This document shows positions 25,267 through 34,299 of a DNA stretch of 64,000 nt, piece after piece (position 1 is the stretch's first letter; every line of letters starts with the position of its first letter). Source of the stretch: an uncultured Pelagibacteraceae bacterium (GTDB lineage Bacteria > Pseudomonadota > Alphaproteobacteria > Pelagibacterales > Pelagibacteraceae); contig CACIRV010000002.1 in NCBI GenBank assembly GCA_902589155.1, positions 62,001-126,000 of the forward strand. The letters are read 5' to 3'. The notes under the pieces were generated by a model. That model had not been told where the DNA came from. It saw only the letters and a program-made list of their open reading frames with translations, and made no database searches. The position numbers and the translations under genes are program-made.

Positions 25267-26136
25267 ATGACTTGTAAAGTTGCTTTCATAGGTTTGGGTG
25301 TTATGGGTTACCCTATGGCAGGTTATATATCAAAAGCAGGTCATGATGTAACTGTTTATAATCGTACGAAAGCTAAAGCAGAAAAATGGACTAAAGAATA
25401 TAAAGGTAAAATAGCTGATACACCCGCAGATGCTGCAAAAGATTGTGATTTTATATTTACATGTGTTGGGAATGATAACGATCTAAGAGAAGTGACACTT
25501 GGTAATAAAGGGCTATTCAATACAGCTAAAAAAGATTCGATCTATATAGATAATACAACAGCATCAGCAAATATAGCTAGAGAACTTTATAAAGAGGCAA
25601 AATCAAAAAGTTTTGATTTCTTAGACGCCCCAATTTCAGGCGGGCAAGCTGGCGCTGAAGGTGGAACTTTAACAGTTATGGTTGGTGGAGACGAAGCTCC
25701 ATTTAAGAAAGCCGAGCCAGTAATAGACAGTTATAGTAAAAAAATTAAATTACTTGGGCCTTCTGGAAGTGGGCAGTTAACTAAAATGGTCAATCAGATT
25801 TGTATTGCTGGTTTAGTTCAAGGTTTGTCTGAAGCAATAAATTTTGGAATGAATGCTGGATTAAATATGCATGATGTTATCGAAGTAATATCAAAAGGAG
25901 CTGCTCAATCTTGGCAAATGGATAATAGACACAAGACAATGATTGAAGATAAGTTTGATTATGGTTTTGCAGTTGATTGGATGAGAAAAGATTTAAAGAT
26001 AGCAATGGACGAAGCGAAAAAGAATAACTCTCCTCTTCCAATTACAAAATTAATAGATGAATATTATGCTGAAGTACAAAAGATGGGTGGTCAAAGATGG
26101 GATACTTCTAGCTTAATCAAAAGATTTAGAAAATAG
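25267..26136 (+). CDS. 3-hydroxyisobutyrate dehydrogenase-family oxidoreductase
   Basis: The 289-residue beta-hydroxyacid dehydrogenase oxidises a 3-hydroxy acid with NAD(P)+. The Rossmann motif FIGLGVMGYPMAGYISKAGH is at the N-terminus, with YNRT following strand 2. The substrate motif DAPISGGQAGAEGGTLTVMV is central, and the catalytic Lys is in GSGQLTKMVNQ. Candidates are 3-hydroxyisobutyrate, tartronate semialdehyde (GarR-like) or succinic-semialdehyde-type substrates (GLYR-like); sequence inspection does not separate them. A PNPOx-like flavoprotein gene follows after 3 bases. Confidence 0.88.
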   Translation: MTCKVAFIGLGVMGYPMAGYISKAGHDVTVYNRTKAKAEKWTKEYKGKIADTPADAAKDCDFIFTCVGNDNDLREVTLGNKGLFNTAKKDSIYIDNTTASANIARELYKEAKSKSFDFLDAPISGGQAGAEGGTLTVMVGGDEAPFKKAEPVIDSYSKKIKLLGPSGSGQLTKMVNQICIAGLVQGLSEAINFGMNAGLNMHDVIEVISKGAAQSWQMDNRHKTMIEDKFDYGFAVDWMRKDLKIAMDEAKKNNSPLPITKLIDEYYAEVQKMGGQRWDTSSLIKRFRK

Positions 26137-26139
26137 AGT

Positions 26140-26739
26140 ATGCAACCAGCGTACTACGAAAATTTTGAGGAAATTCAAAAAAAGTTGTGGTCCATGTTGG
26201 ATGACGCTGTGATAAATAGAAGTTCACCTTTTAGGATACCAGTTTTCATTTGTGCTGATCAAAATAATATCGATGGGAGAATAGTAGTTTTAAGAAAGTC
26301 AGATAAAGAAAATAATGTATTACAATTTCATACTGATCTTAGATCTCCGAAAGTAGATATTCTTAAGAAAAATAATAATGCCTCTTTAGTTTTTTACGAC
26401 AAAGAGGAAAAGATTCAATTAAGAGTAAAAGTCACTTGCGAAATTAATAATAAAAATTCAATAACTGAGGAAGCCTGGAAAAAAACTCAACATATCAGCA
26501 GACGATGTTATCTTACAGATAGTGCTCCTAGCTCTTTATCAGATAATCCTACATCTGGTATGATTTCAAAATTAGAGGATTTTGATTATACGATGGAGCA
26601 AAGTGAAAAAGGTTATGAAAATTTTACGGTTATTAAATGTAATATTAAATCTATTGAATGGCTATACTTAGCTGCTAAAGGTCATCGAAGAGCTATTTTT
26701 AATTTTGAAAATAAAAAGAATAATTGGTTAGTTCCTTAA
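26140..26739 (+). CDS. pyridoxamine 5'-phosphate oxidase-related FMN-binding protein
   Basis: This 199-residue protein of the FMN-binding split-barrel fold has RIVVLRK followed by LQFHTDLRSPKVDIL, which matches the phosphate-binding strands of PNPOx-like proteins of the Alr4036 type. The C-terminal WLYLAAKGHRRAIFNF and a terminal WLVP also resemble that group. The typical PdxH C-terminal RLSPR-type motif is not obvious, so I do not call it pdxH. It may reduce or bind a flavin or act on an unknown substrate. It lies 3 bases after the dehydrogenase gene and ends 3 bases from the converging exported-protein gene. Confidence 0.75.
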   Translation: MQPAYYENFEEIQKKLWSMLDDAVINRSSPFRIPVFICADQNNIDGRIVVLRKSDKENNVLQFHTDLRSPKVDILKKNNNASLVFYDKEEKIQLRVKVTCEINNKNSITEEAWKKTQHISRRCYLTDSAPSSLSDNPTSGMISKLEDFDYTMEQSEKGYENFTVIKCNIKSIEWLYLAAKGHRRAIFNFENKKNNWLVP

Positions 26740-26741
26740 AC

Positions 26742-27605
26742 TTATTCTTTCCATTTTTTAAACCACTCTAGTTTAGCATTAGGATACACACCAAATGTAC
26801 ACCATTCATTTTTTCTACCTTTAAGTAATTTTTTGTGAGTATACCTTGCTGGTATTTCAAAATTTCCAGGAGGATAACCTCTTACTTTCTGTGATAAAGC
26901 ACAGGCTATTGGTAATGGATCAAATGGATTATCTGATGTCGGAGTTAAATAAACTGAGTCTTTCAAATCAGGACAAGTCGGATCCCCATGATTGTAAATT
27001 GCTTTTCCTAACTTTTTTTGAAGATCTGGTCCAAGTATACCGCTTCCCAAATGTGCTCCTCTTTGTTGTCCTTTGCTGCACGGCATAGCAAATCCTAAAC
27101 CATGTAATAGTTCATGAACTGAAATTTTATCTATCTGGCCTGATGCTTTGCCTATAAATATATAACCATGATGTGGACCCATTTGTCCTCCATCACCACT
27201 AGACGCATCTGTAAATGATAAATATAATTTTTTTGGATTATTAAAACCAATCTTTTGGAGATAGTAATCTGGATAGTTCACGTTCCATCCACCCCTCCTA
27301 GCTTTTCGGTCCATTCTTGCAAATGATATGTCTAGTTTTCCATCTTTTCTTCTGTCTAATTTAAATCTCTGTTTGTTTCCTGTTAATTCAAAAAATAAAT
27401 CATCAGTTTTTTTTACTTGTTTTTCAATCCAACCGTTTATATCTCTTTCTTTGTCCTTGGTATTTTTGGCTAAAAAATAAATAAAATGAATCTGATAATC
27501 ATCGTTTACATCTGGTTGATCTTTAAAAAATCTTCCAGGTTTTTCATCTGCTAATAATGAAAAGCTAAAAAAGGTTAAGAGTAATGTTAATAATATTTTT
27601 TTCAT
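26742..27605 (-). CDS. exported metallopeptidase-like protein (HELLHGLGF), function unknown
   Basis: The 287 residues begin with a signal peptide (residues 1-19, LLA before Asp20). A zinc motif HELLH occupies 164-168 and continues GLGF, so the site looks like the metzincin HExxHxxGxxH, but residue 174 is Met where the third ligand would be. Another His or Asp downstream may substitute. The stretch DASSGDGGQMGPHHGYIFIG before the motif is unusual. Five cysteines suggest disulfides in the periplasm. I do not recognise a named family. Neighbours are a PNPOx-like gene (convergent) and a gamma-carbonic-anhydrase-like gene upstream. Confidence 0.65.
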   Translation of the reverse strand: MKKILLTLLLTFFSFSLLADEKPGRFFKDQPDVNDDYQIHFIYFLAKNTKDKERDINGWIEKQVKKTDDLFFELTGNKQRFKLDRRKDGKLDISFARMDRKARRGGWNVNYPDYYLQKIGFNNPKKLYLSFTDASSGDGGQMGPHHGYIFIGKASGQIDKISVHELLHGLGFAMPCSKGQQRGAHLGSGILGPDLQKKLGKAIYNHGDPTCPDLKDSVYLTPTSDNPFDPLPIACALSQKVRGYPPGNFEIPARYTHKKLLKGRKNEWCTFGVYPNAKLEWFKKWKE

Positions 27606-27609
27606 AAAA

Positions 27610-28113
27610 TTATTTCTTATACTTCTTGTAATTTGCTACATAATGTTCTGCGTTTTCTTTAATGCTTTTTATCTCTTCATCTGTAACTTGTCTTACAATC
27701 TTTCCAGGACTACCGAGAACTAAAGATCTTTCTGGGATTACTTTATTTTCTGTTACAAGAGCATTTGCGCCTATAATAGAATTTTTTCCTATCTTAGCTT
27801 TATTTAAAATAGTGCTTCCTATGCCTATTAAACAATCGTCTTCAATTATACATCCATGAAGCATTACTAAATGACCAATTGTAACATTCTTACCGATAAT
27901 AGCAGGACAACCAGGATCGGTATGTATTACACTGCCATCTTGAACATTTGAACCTTCCCCAATGGTAATAGGTTCTACATCCCCTCTTAATGTTACATTA
28001 AACCAAATATTCGAATCCTTTTTTAATTCAACCTTGCCAATAAGCACAGCATTAGATGCAGCCCAACTATTTGGATCCATTTTTGGTGTTTGGCCTTCAA
28101 AATCGTAAATCAT
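27610..28113 (-). CDS. gamma-carbonic-anhydrase-like left-handed beta-helix protein
   Basis: This 167-residue trimeric hexapeptide-repeat protein has the three metal-ligand histidines of gamma carbonic anhydrases: one in GSVIHTD and two in TIGHLVMLHGC. Members in this size class (YrdA/PaaY-like) bind zinc or iron, but many have no shown carbonic anhydrase activity; thioesterase activity is reported for PaaY. The hexapeptide repeats run from about residue 15 to 135, with a C-terminal helix ending in NYKKYKK. It is divergent from the thioredoxin-fold gene at 28155, with a 41-base AT-rich spacer that must hold both promoters. Confidence 0.88.
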   Translation of the reverse strand: MIYDFEGQTPKMDPNSWAASNAVLIGKVELKKDSNIWFNVTLRGDVEPITIGEGSNVQDGSVIHTDPGCPAIIGKNVTIGHLVMLHGCIIEDDCLIGIGSTILNKAKIGKNSIIGANALVTENKVIPERSLVLGSPGKIVRQVTDEEIKSIKENAEHYVANYKKYKK

Positions 28114-28154
28114 AAATTTGCTGTATAATTAATATATAACTCTTATAATATATT

Positions 28155-28712
28155 ATGGCTTTAACAAAAACACCAATTTGTGACTTCGGTAAAAAAGCTC
28201 AAAACTTTAAGCTCCAGTCTATAAATGGTAAATCAGTCTCTTTGGAGGATATAAGAGGAAAAAACGGAACCTTAATAATGTTTATTTGCAATCATTGTCC
28301 TTACGTTAAAGCTATCATTAAAGATTTAGTTGAAGATTGTAAAAAATTGAAATTGGAGGGAATTAATTCTGTAGCTATTATGTCAAATGATACAAAGAAC
28401 TACCCCGAGGACTCTTTTGACAAAATGATAGAATTTGCAAAAGATAATAAATTTGGTGACTTAAATTATCTAATTGATGAAACTCAAGAAGTGGCAAAAA
28501 AATATGGAGCAGTATGTACTCCAGACTTTTTTGGATACAATAAGAATTTAGAGCTTCAATACAGGGGTAGAATTAGAGAGCTAAAAGATTTAAAACCAGT
28601 AAGAAGTGGAGATAGCGATTTGAAATTAGCTATGAGGATGATTGGAAAGACTCAAAATGGTCCTGTGGAACAAATTCCAAGTATGGGATGTAATATTAAG
28701 TGGTTTAATTAA
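28155..28712 (+). CDS. thioredoxin-fold protein of the AhpC/TSA-like group
   Basis: The 185-residue protein has a thioredoxin fold with the redox-active-looking pair CNHC in MFICNHCPYVKA (near residue 46), where CPYVK is typical of a widespread family annotated as thioredoxin or peroxiredoxin-like. GVNSVAIMSND-like and VCTPDFFGY segments complete the fold; the cis-Pro lies in CTPDFF. It has no signal peptide, so it acts in the cytoplasm. A function in peroxide or thiol homeostasis is likely but unproven. The following glycosyltransferase starts within its stop codon (TAATG), which may simply reflect genome compaction. Confidence 0.82.
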   Translation: MALTKTPICDFGKKAQNFKLQSINGKSVSLEDIRGKNGTLIMFICNHCPYVKAIIKDLVEDCKKLKLEGINSVAIMSNDTKNYPEDSFDKMIEFAKDNKFGDLNYLIDETQEVAKKYGAVCTPDFFGYNKNLELQYRGRIRELKDLKPVRSGDSDLKLAMRMIGKTQNGPVEQIPSMGCNIKWFN

Positions 28713-29803
28713 TGTTTTTAATTTCGACTAGAAACTTTCCTCCTGATGTTGGTGGAATTCAAAACTTAATGGAAGGCTTATCTAATGCCCTCCTTAATCA
28801 TGGTCCTGTAAAAGTTTTTGCTGATAATTTTGAAAATTCAGAAAGTTACGATCAAACTTCTAAATTAAATATACAAAGAATTTCAGGTTTTAAAATTTTT
28901 AAGAAATATAGAAAAGCTAATCTAGTTAAAGAATTTATAAAAAATAATGATTTAAGAGCAGCTTTTTTCGATCACTGGAAAAGTATTGAAAATTTAGATT
29001 CAGTTGTTTTAAAAAAAACAAAAACTTTTTGCTTAATACATTCTAAAGAAATTAACCACCCACTAGGTTCTTCTTTAAATAAAAGAATGCTAAGTTCCTT
29101 AAATAAAGCAAATTTTGTAATTGCAAATTCAAATTTTACAAAACAATTAGTTATAAAATTAGGTTTCGAAAATAAAAATATAAAAGTTATCAATCCTGGT
29201 TGTAATTATCCAATTAAAGTAAGTAAAGAAGGTAAAAAATTTGCAGAAACAATTTATGGTAATACTTTTCCAAAATTAATAACAATATCTAGATTAGACG
29301 CAAGAAAAAGCCACCAAAATATTTTAATGACTATTAAAAATCTTTTACCTAAATTTCCAAATTTAAAATATGTTTCTGTTGGTACTGGTGATGAAAGAGA
29401 TAATCTAGAAAAACTAAAAAAAGAATTGGGATTAAACGATGAAGTAACTTTTATTTACAAATCTAGTGAACAAGAAAAAATAGGTTTGCTAGAAAAATCA
29501 GATATTCTTGTAATGCCTTCTGTAATTTATAAAAAATCAGTAGAGGGCTTTGGAATTACTTTTATCGAAGCTGCCTCTTACGGCAAACCATCCATCGGTG
29601 GAATATTTGGTGGAGAAGCTGATGCAATACTGGAAGGGGAAACTGGTTATCTTTGTGATGGGAATGACTTAAATGCTTTATATGAAACATTATTAAAGAC
29701 CCTAAATAATGATCAATACAAGAAATTAGGGGTTAATGCTTTAGAGTTTTCGAAAAATTTTAATTGGGATAAAATTGTTAAAAAATATATAGAATTAATT
29801 TAA
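28712..29803 (+). CDS. glycosyltransferase family 4
   Basis: This 363-residue GT-B enzyme would transfer a sugar to a surface glycan. The N-terminal domain begins with the PPDVGGIQNLMEGLS donor/acceptor loop common in GT4. The C-terminal nucleotide-sugar domain has ITISRLDARKSHQN, VGTGDER, and the EX7E-type motif EGFGITFIEAASYGKPSIG. It has no transmembrane segment and would work at the inner membrane face. The gene overlaps the converging GT9 gene by 9 bases at its 3' end. The acceptor is unknown. Confidence 0.88.
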   Translation: MFLISTRNFPPDVGGIQNLMEGLSNALLNHGPVKVFADNFENSESYDQTSKLNIQRISGFKIFKKYRKANLVKEFIKNNDLRAAFFDHWKSIENLDSVVLKKTKTFCLIHSKEINHPLGSSLNKRMLSSLNKANFVIANSNFTKQLVIKLGFENKNIKVINPGCNYPIKVSKEGKKFAETIYGNTFPKLITISRLDARKSHQNILMTIKNLLPKFPNLKYVSVGTGDERDNLEKLKKELGLNDEVTFIYKSSEQEKIGLLEKSDILVMPSVIYKKSVEGFGITFIEAASYGKPSIGGIFGGEADAILEGETGYLCDGNDLNALYETLLKTLNNDQYKKLGVNALEFSKNFNWDKIVKKYIELI

Positions 29804-30727
29804 ATGCATTTTTATTTCTCCCATGACTGTATCGACATTTAATTCAGCTAAATTTTTTACAGTGATTGCTTTAAAATTAGAATTTTCAATACTAACTTTT
29901 GCTGCTGAAGTATGACTTCCAAAAAGGACTAAACCTTTTTTTTTTAAATGAGACGCGATGTGCGCTGGGCCCGTATCGTTGGCAATAATAAATTTTGCAT
30001 CATTTATCAATGAAATTAACATTTTAATACTGATAGATTCTCCGTTATGCATCACAACTTTTGCATTTAATTGATTAGCTTCTTCAAACTCACCTGGGCC
30101 AGGAGCAATTAAAACTGAATAGTTATTTTTATATTCTCTTCTTATTTTTGAAATCAAGTCTTTAAAAAAGGGCCACTTTTTATTTTGATGTTTTTTTGAG
30201 CAAAAAGGAAAAATTAAAATATAGTCTCTGTTCGTATACTGATCTGTTAATTTTGATAAATCTTCATTTGCCCAATTTAAATCAACGTTTTTAACGTATT
30301 TAGTAGGTATATTGTTTTTAGTTAATTGTAACTCCATTCGATCCAGCACTGGATAATTATCAAAATCTTTCTTGGTTTGTCCTGGTTCTAAAGTATTTGC
30401 AGATGAAGACCATTCTGCTTTATCTAAGATAAAATTTTTATAAAATTTTGTTCTTCTCGAATTTTGTAAATCAAAAACTTTACCAAAATTATATTTAGAT
30501 AATAATTTTTTTAATCTATATAAGAAAAATAAATTCCAACGTGGTAATCTTTTATCAGTAATTACTCCATCTATATAAGGACATTCTGACATAAATAATG
30601 AGTAAGGTGCTGAGGTCAGCAAGAAAACTTTTCTATTGGGGTAAAATTCTTTAATATCTTTAATAGCCCCGTTAGCTTGTATCAGATCTCCCAGAGAACC
30701 ATGTTTAATTATTAATATATTTGACAT
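29795..30727 (-). CDS. glycosyltransferase family 9 (heptosyltransferase-like)
   Basis: The 310-residue protein resembles ADP-heptose:LPS heptosyltransferases. The N-terminal ILIIKHGSLGDLIQANGAI motif and the C-terminal FIIANDTGPAHIAS plus LVLFG motif are the family's donor-binding hallmarks. It would add a sugar to the LPS core or a related glycolipid on the cytoplasmic side. It converges with the GT4 gene (9-base overlap) and is divergent from the DUF6165-like gene, separated by 50 bases. Donor identity (heptose or another sugar) is not decided by sequence. Confidence 0.88.
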   Translation of the reverse strand: MSNILIIKHGSLGDLIQANGAIKDIKEFYPNRKVFLLTSAPYSLFMSECPYIDGVITDKRLPRWNLFFLYRLKKLLSKYNFGKVFDLQNSRRTKFYKNFILDKAEWSSSANTLEPGQTKKDFDNYPVLDRMELQLTKNNIPTKYVKNVDLNWANEDLSKLTDQYTNRDYILIFPFCSKKHQNKKWPFFKDLISKIRREYKNNYSVLIAPGPGEFEEANQLNAKVVMHNGESISIKMLISLINDAKFIIANDTGPAHIASHLKKKGLVLFGSHTSAAKVSIENSNFKAITVKNLAELNVDTVMGEIKMHLN

Positions 30728-30777
30728 TATTTAATCTGCGTATATTTATTGTTCTATTATAGTCAAAAAACATTAAT

Positions 30778-31173
30778 ATGAATACTAAATTAGACAAAAT
30801 ATTGGCAGAAATTTCAGCAGGTGAATTAATAGATAAAATAACTATTTTAGAAATAAAAAAAGAAAAGATTGTCAATAAAGAAAAATTAATAGAAGTTGAA
30901 AAAGAATTGCTTTCTTTAAATGAAACAATGAAAAAATTTATCCCTGATCAATCTGAAGTTTCAAAATTTAAAGATAATCTTAAAGAAATTAATTTAAAAC
31001 TTTGGGATATCGAAGATGGCAAAAGATCTTTTGAAAAAAATAATGAATTTGGAAAAGAATTTATTGAACTAGCTAGAAACGTTTATAAATTTAACGATGA
31101 AAGAGCAAAGATTAAATTAGCTATCAATACAGTTCTTGGTTCTAATATTAAAGAAGTTAAATCTTACAAATAA
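30778..31173 (+). CDS. DUF6165-like small protein in a glycan gene neighbourhood
   Basis: This 131-residue soluble, mostly helical protein has an ISAGELIDKITILEIKKEKI stretch near the N-terminus that resembles the signature of the DUF6165 family (VSVGELLDKISILEIK). A second segment, KLWDIEDGKRSFEKN, and RNVYKFNDERAKIKLAIN complete the family pattern. Predicted coiled-coil character is high and Lys and Glu are abundant. The family often occurs beside glycosyltransferases, as here, but its function is not known to me. It converges with the nitrilase-family gene with no gap. Confidence 0.75.
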   Translation: MNTKLDKILAEISAGELIDKITILEIKKEKIVNKEKLIEVEKELLSLNETMKKFIPDQSEVSKFKDNLKEINLKLWDIEDGKRSFEKNNEFGKEFIELARNVYKFNDERAKIKLAINTVLGSNIKEVKSYK

Positions 31174-31971
31174 TTAATCGTTTTTTAAACTTGGAATAAT
31201 TGTTCTTAATTTCTTAGGTAAACTTGGGTCAATTGATGTTGTAATAACTCCTTCTTTTTTATTTAATGATTTTAAAATTTTCCCATCAGGAGAAACAATT
31301 AATGAATTTCCAAATGTTTTTCTTCCATTATAATGTTTTCCTGCCTGAGCAGGTGCAAAGATATAACAAAAATTTTCAATTGCTCTAGCTTTAAGCAAAC
31401 TGTGCCAATGCCTTTTGCCAGTTGTTTCTGTAAAGGCAGAAGGAACTGCCAAAAATATTGATCCTTGTTTTGATAATTTTCGGTATAAATTTGGAAATCT
31501 TAAATCATAACAAATAGTTAAACCTAGTTTACCCCAAGGTAGTTTAAAAGATTTAATTTTTGTTCCAGCTGTGTAAGTTTTGGACTCACAATATTTTTCA
31601 TTTTTATTTAAGGTAACATCATACATATGAATTTTATCATAGTAACATCTTATTTTTCCATTTTTATCAATCAAAACAGATCTGTTTACTAGTTTATTTT
31701 TAGAAACTTTTATCGTCAGAGAACCAACTAATATCCATTTTTTGTATTTTTTTGCTAATTCTTTTATTCCTTTCAAATAAATATCTTTACTCATTGAAGT
31801 ACAAATTTTTAATAATTGTTTTTTATTTAATAAAAATAAAGAAGAAATTTCAGGAGTTAAAATAAAATCTGTTTTTTGTTTTACAGCTTTCAAAATCAAT
31901 CGCTTAGTACATTTTAAATTATATTCAATATTATTATTTGAACGTAGCTGGATACAAGAAACTTTAAACAT
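31174..31971 (-). CDS. carbon-nitrogen hydrolase (Nit1/deaminated glutathione amidase-like)
   Basis: The 265-residue protein is in the nitrilase superfamily. The catalytic triad is visible: Glu in ILTPEISSL, Lys in CYYDKIHMYDV and Cys in GLTICYDLRFPNLYRKL. The CYDLRFP motif and the KARAIENFCYIFAPAQAGKH segment place it nearest Nit1-like omega-amidases, which hydrolyse deaminated glutathione. Other amide substrates remain possible. It reaches the end of the converging DUF6165-like gene and its start is 64 bases from the divergent GT2 gene. Confidence 0.85.
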   Translation of the reverse strand: MFKVSCIQLRSNNNIEYNLKCTKRLILKAVKQKTDFILTPEISSLFLLNKKQLLKICTSMSKDIYLKGIKELAKKYKKWILVGSLTIKVSKNKLVNRSVLIDKNGKIRCYYDKIHMYDVTLNKNEKYCESKTYTAGTKIKSFKLPWGKLGLTICYDLRFPNLYRKLSKQGSIFLAVPSAFTETTGKRHWHSLLKARAIENFCYIFAPAQAGKHYNGRKTFGNSLIVSPDGKILKSLNKKEGVITTSIDPSLPKKLRTIIPSLKND

Positions 31972-32035
31972 ATTAATATAATTTAACTATTTGTTGTAAT
32001 ATGCAAGATTTAATTGTATTCAATTATTATCCATT

Positions 32036-32911
32036 ATGAACAACAATAAATCTCTAACCTTAGTCTTCGGTGCATATTTTAGTCATAAGCATATATATAG
32101 AATCTGTAAAAGTATAAATAAAAAATTTAAAATTATTGTTGTAGAAAATTCTTTAGATAAAAAATTTAAAAAGGATATAGAAAAAAAATTTAAAAATACA
32201 AAAGTAATCATTCCTAAAGAAAATGTTGGACTTGCAAAAAGTTTTAATATTGGAATTAAAAATTCAAAAACAAAGTATGTTTATCTCAATTGTCCAGATA
32301 TGGCTATTTCAAACAAATCTATCAATGATTTGATTGATTGTGCAGAAAAACTAAAAAGTTTTTGTATTTTGGCACCAAATTATAAAGATACATCTAACTT
32401 CAATAATTATGTGGGAAATGAATATGTTTTGCAAAAAACCCCATCGAAAATTTTAAAATACCGTCTAAAGAAAGTTGATTTCATAGATAATAGCTTTTTA
32501 ATGCTAACAAAAAAAGCAAAAAAATACTTATTTGATGAAAAATACTTTTTATATTCTGAAACAATGGATTTTTGTTTTCAATTAAAAAAATTTAATGAAA
32601 AAAGTTATGTTTCTGATAAAATAAGATTTAAACACTATGTGTCGGACTCAGTTGATAAAAAATACTCTTTATTATCAAAGTTAACTAGAGCTTGGCATTA
32701 TAATTGGTCAAAATTTTATTATTATAAAAAAAATTATAATTATTTATTTGCTTTAAAAAAAATTATTCCAAATATTATCAAATCAATAAAGAAGATTATC
32801 TTTAGTTTGATTACGTTTAATAAGGAAAACTTAATCTTTGGATTAATCGAGTTTTATGGGATTATTTGTTCTATTTTAAATTTAAAATCTTTTTATAGAC
32901 CAAGAATGTGA
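32036..32911 (+). CDS. glycosyltransferase family 2
   Basis: This 291-residue GT-A enzyme starts with a Rossmann-like half (LTLVFGAYFSHKHIYR, IIVVENS), then IPKENVGLAKSFNIGIKNSK and the metal-binding region YVYLNCPDMAI in place of the classical DxD. The C-terminus is highly basic and hydrophobic and ends FYRPRM. It is very rich in Lys and AT-rich codons. It is paralogous to the GT2 at 41593-42456, sharing the NVGLA/NLGMG loop, the WHYNWSKFYY / WHWNWSKFYF block and the YRPRM / FRPRL ending. It probably modifies a surface glycan; the sugar is unknown. Confidence 0.85.
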   Translation: MNNNKSLTLVFGAYFSHKHIYRICKSINKKFKIIVVENSLDKKFKKDIEKKFKNTKVIIPKENVGLAKSFNIGIKNSKTKYVYLNCPDMAISNKSINDLIDCAEKLKSFCILAPNYKDTSNFNNYVGNEYVLQKTPSKILKYRLKKVDFIDNSFLMLTKKAKKYLFDEKYFLYSETMDFCFQLKKFNEKSYVSDKIRFKHYVSDSVDKKYSLLSKLTRAWHYNWSKFYYYKKNYNYLFALKKIIPNIIKSIKKIIFSLITFNKENLIFGLIEFYGIICSILNLKSFYRPRM

Positions 32912-32924
32912 AAAGTTTAAAGCA

Positions 32925-33602
32925 TTAATTTGTACGCATTTTTTTTTCACTAAATTTAATTAAGTTGTGTACTAAAAAGGTCAAAAGCAAATAAATTCCT
33001 CCAGCTACAATAAAGACTTCTACAGGCTTAAAGGTAGTGGAAATTATATATTTTGCTACTCCTGTTAAGTCCATTAAAGTAACTGTACTTGCTAATGAAG
33101 TGCCTTTAAGCATTAAAATTATCTCGTTTCCATAAGCTGGTAAGGACTGCTTAATGGCAATTGGTATTTGAATTTTATAAAATATAATTTTACTTGAGAT
33201 ACCAAGACTTTTACCAGCTTCAATCATTCCAGGTTTAATGGTCTGAAAAGCTGATCTTAAAATTTCAGAAGTGTAAGCTCCTGTGTTAAGTGAAAAAGCT
33301 ATTATGGCACACCAGTAAGGTTCTTTTAATATAGTCCATAAAAAAGTTGATCTTAAATATTCAATTTGTCCTAATCCAAAATAAATAATAAATATCTGAA
33401 CCAGAAGCGGTGTTCCTCTAAAGATATAAGAAAATCCATAAGAAAAATTATTTATGAACTTTTTCTTGCTCAATCTCATTAATGCAAAAATCAATCCAAT
33501 TATTAAACCAAAAATTAGAGATAATGATAAAAGTTTTAAAGTTGTTAAAGTAGCATTTAGTAACTTTGGTAAACTTTCAATCATTAAATTTAAGTCCATC
33601 AA
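32925..33602 (-). CDS. amino-acid ABC transporter permease (HisM-like)
   Basis: This 225-residue inner-membrane permease of the polar amino-acid (HAAT/PAAT) family has about five transmembrane segments. The EAA loop EAGKSLGISSKIIFYKIQIP is in the centre, preceded by GAYTSEILRSAFQTI, a family hallmark. It pairs with the next upstream permease, whose stop it overlaps (ATGA at 33599-33602). The usual ATPase gene (HisP/GlnQ-like) does not follow; downstream is a converging GT2 gene. The ATPase must be encoded elsewhere or shared. Confidence 0.9.
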   Translation of the reverse strand: MMDLNLMIESLPKLLNATLTTLKLLSLSLIFGLIIGLIFALMRLSKKKFINNFSYGFSYIFRGTPLLVQIFIIYFGLGQIEYLRSTFLWTILKEPYWCAIIAFSLNTGAYTSEILRSAFQTIKPGMIEAGKSLGISSKIIFYKIQIPIAIKQSLPAYGNEIILMLKGTSLASTVTLMDLTGVAKYIISTTFKPVEVFIVAGGIYLLLTFLVHNLIKFSEKKMRTN

Positions 33603-34291
33603 AAACCCCTACTATAATTTTTTTCTAATTTGTTAAGTATCTTCATGCTTAGAAAAGTTAAGATTAAGTATAAAAGTGCAGCAAATGAATAAAAAAACAG
33701 AGGATCTCTCGTCGAACCAGCGGCAATATAAGATTGTCTCATTATCTCGACTAGACCAGTTACAGAAATAAGAGAAGTATCTTTAAGTGTGATTTGCCAA
33801 ACATTACTTAGGTTTGGTAATGCTAATCTCAACATTTGAGGAATTATTACTTTGAAAAAATATATATACTTTTTAAATCCTAAAGCTTTACAGGCTTCGA
33901 ACTGCCCTCTATCTATTGATTGAATAGCTCCTCTAAAAACTTCTGTAGAATAAGCTCCAGAAATTATGCCGATTGCAAATGAACCAGTAATAAAAGCATT
34001 GATCTCTATATATTCATGGTATCCAAATATGCTTGCCACAAACATAACGGCACCAGTGCCTCCAAAAAAAAATAAATAAATTACTAATAATTCAGGAACA
34101 CCTCTAATAACAGTAGTGTAAAAATTTGCGATAAAATTAAATATTTTATTCTTAGATAGTTTTAAGGGAGTAAAAATTATTGAGAATAAAATTCCTATCA
34201 ACATAGCTGTTATTGAAACAGCTATCGTCATTAAAAATGCTGCGAATAGTTCGTCACCCCAACCTTTTGAACCAAAATAAAGAAGTTCCAT
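33599..34291 (-). CDS. amino-acid ABC transporter permease (HisQ-like)
   Basis: I place the start at the ATG at 34289-34291 (230 residues, MELLYFGSKGWGDEL). A longer reading frame up to 34321 would run through the intergenic hairpin and add a non-family N-terminus (MAVIYNRLFF). The permease has about five membrane segments, with GAYSTEVFRGAIQSIDRGQFEACKALGF containing the characteristic loop, given here only in part as seen near mid-protein. It forms the heterodimeric channel with the HisM-like subunit. The hairpin at 34300-34319 lies 8 bases before the start, as in the PotB-like operon. Confidence 0.88.
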   Translation of the reverse strand: MELLYFGSKGWGDELFAAFLMTIAVSITAMLIGILFSIIFTPLKLSKNKIFNFIANFYTTVIRGVPELLVIYLFFFGGTGAVMFVASIFGYHEYIEINAFITGSFAIGIISGAYSTEVFRGAIQSIDRGQFEACKALGFKKYIYFFKVIIPQMLRLALPNLSNVWQITLKDTSLISVTGLVEIMRQSYIAAGSTRDPLFFYSFAALLYLILTFLSMKILNKLEKNYSRGF

Positions 34292-34299
34292 AAAGAAAA

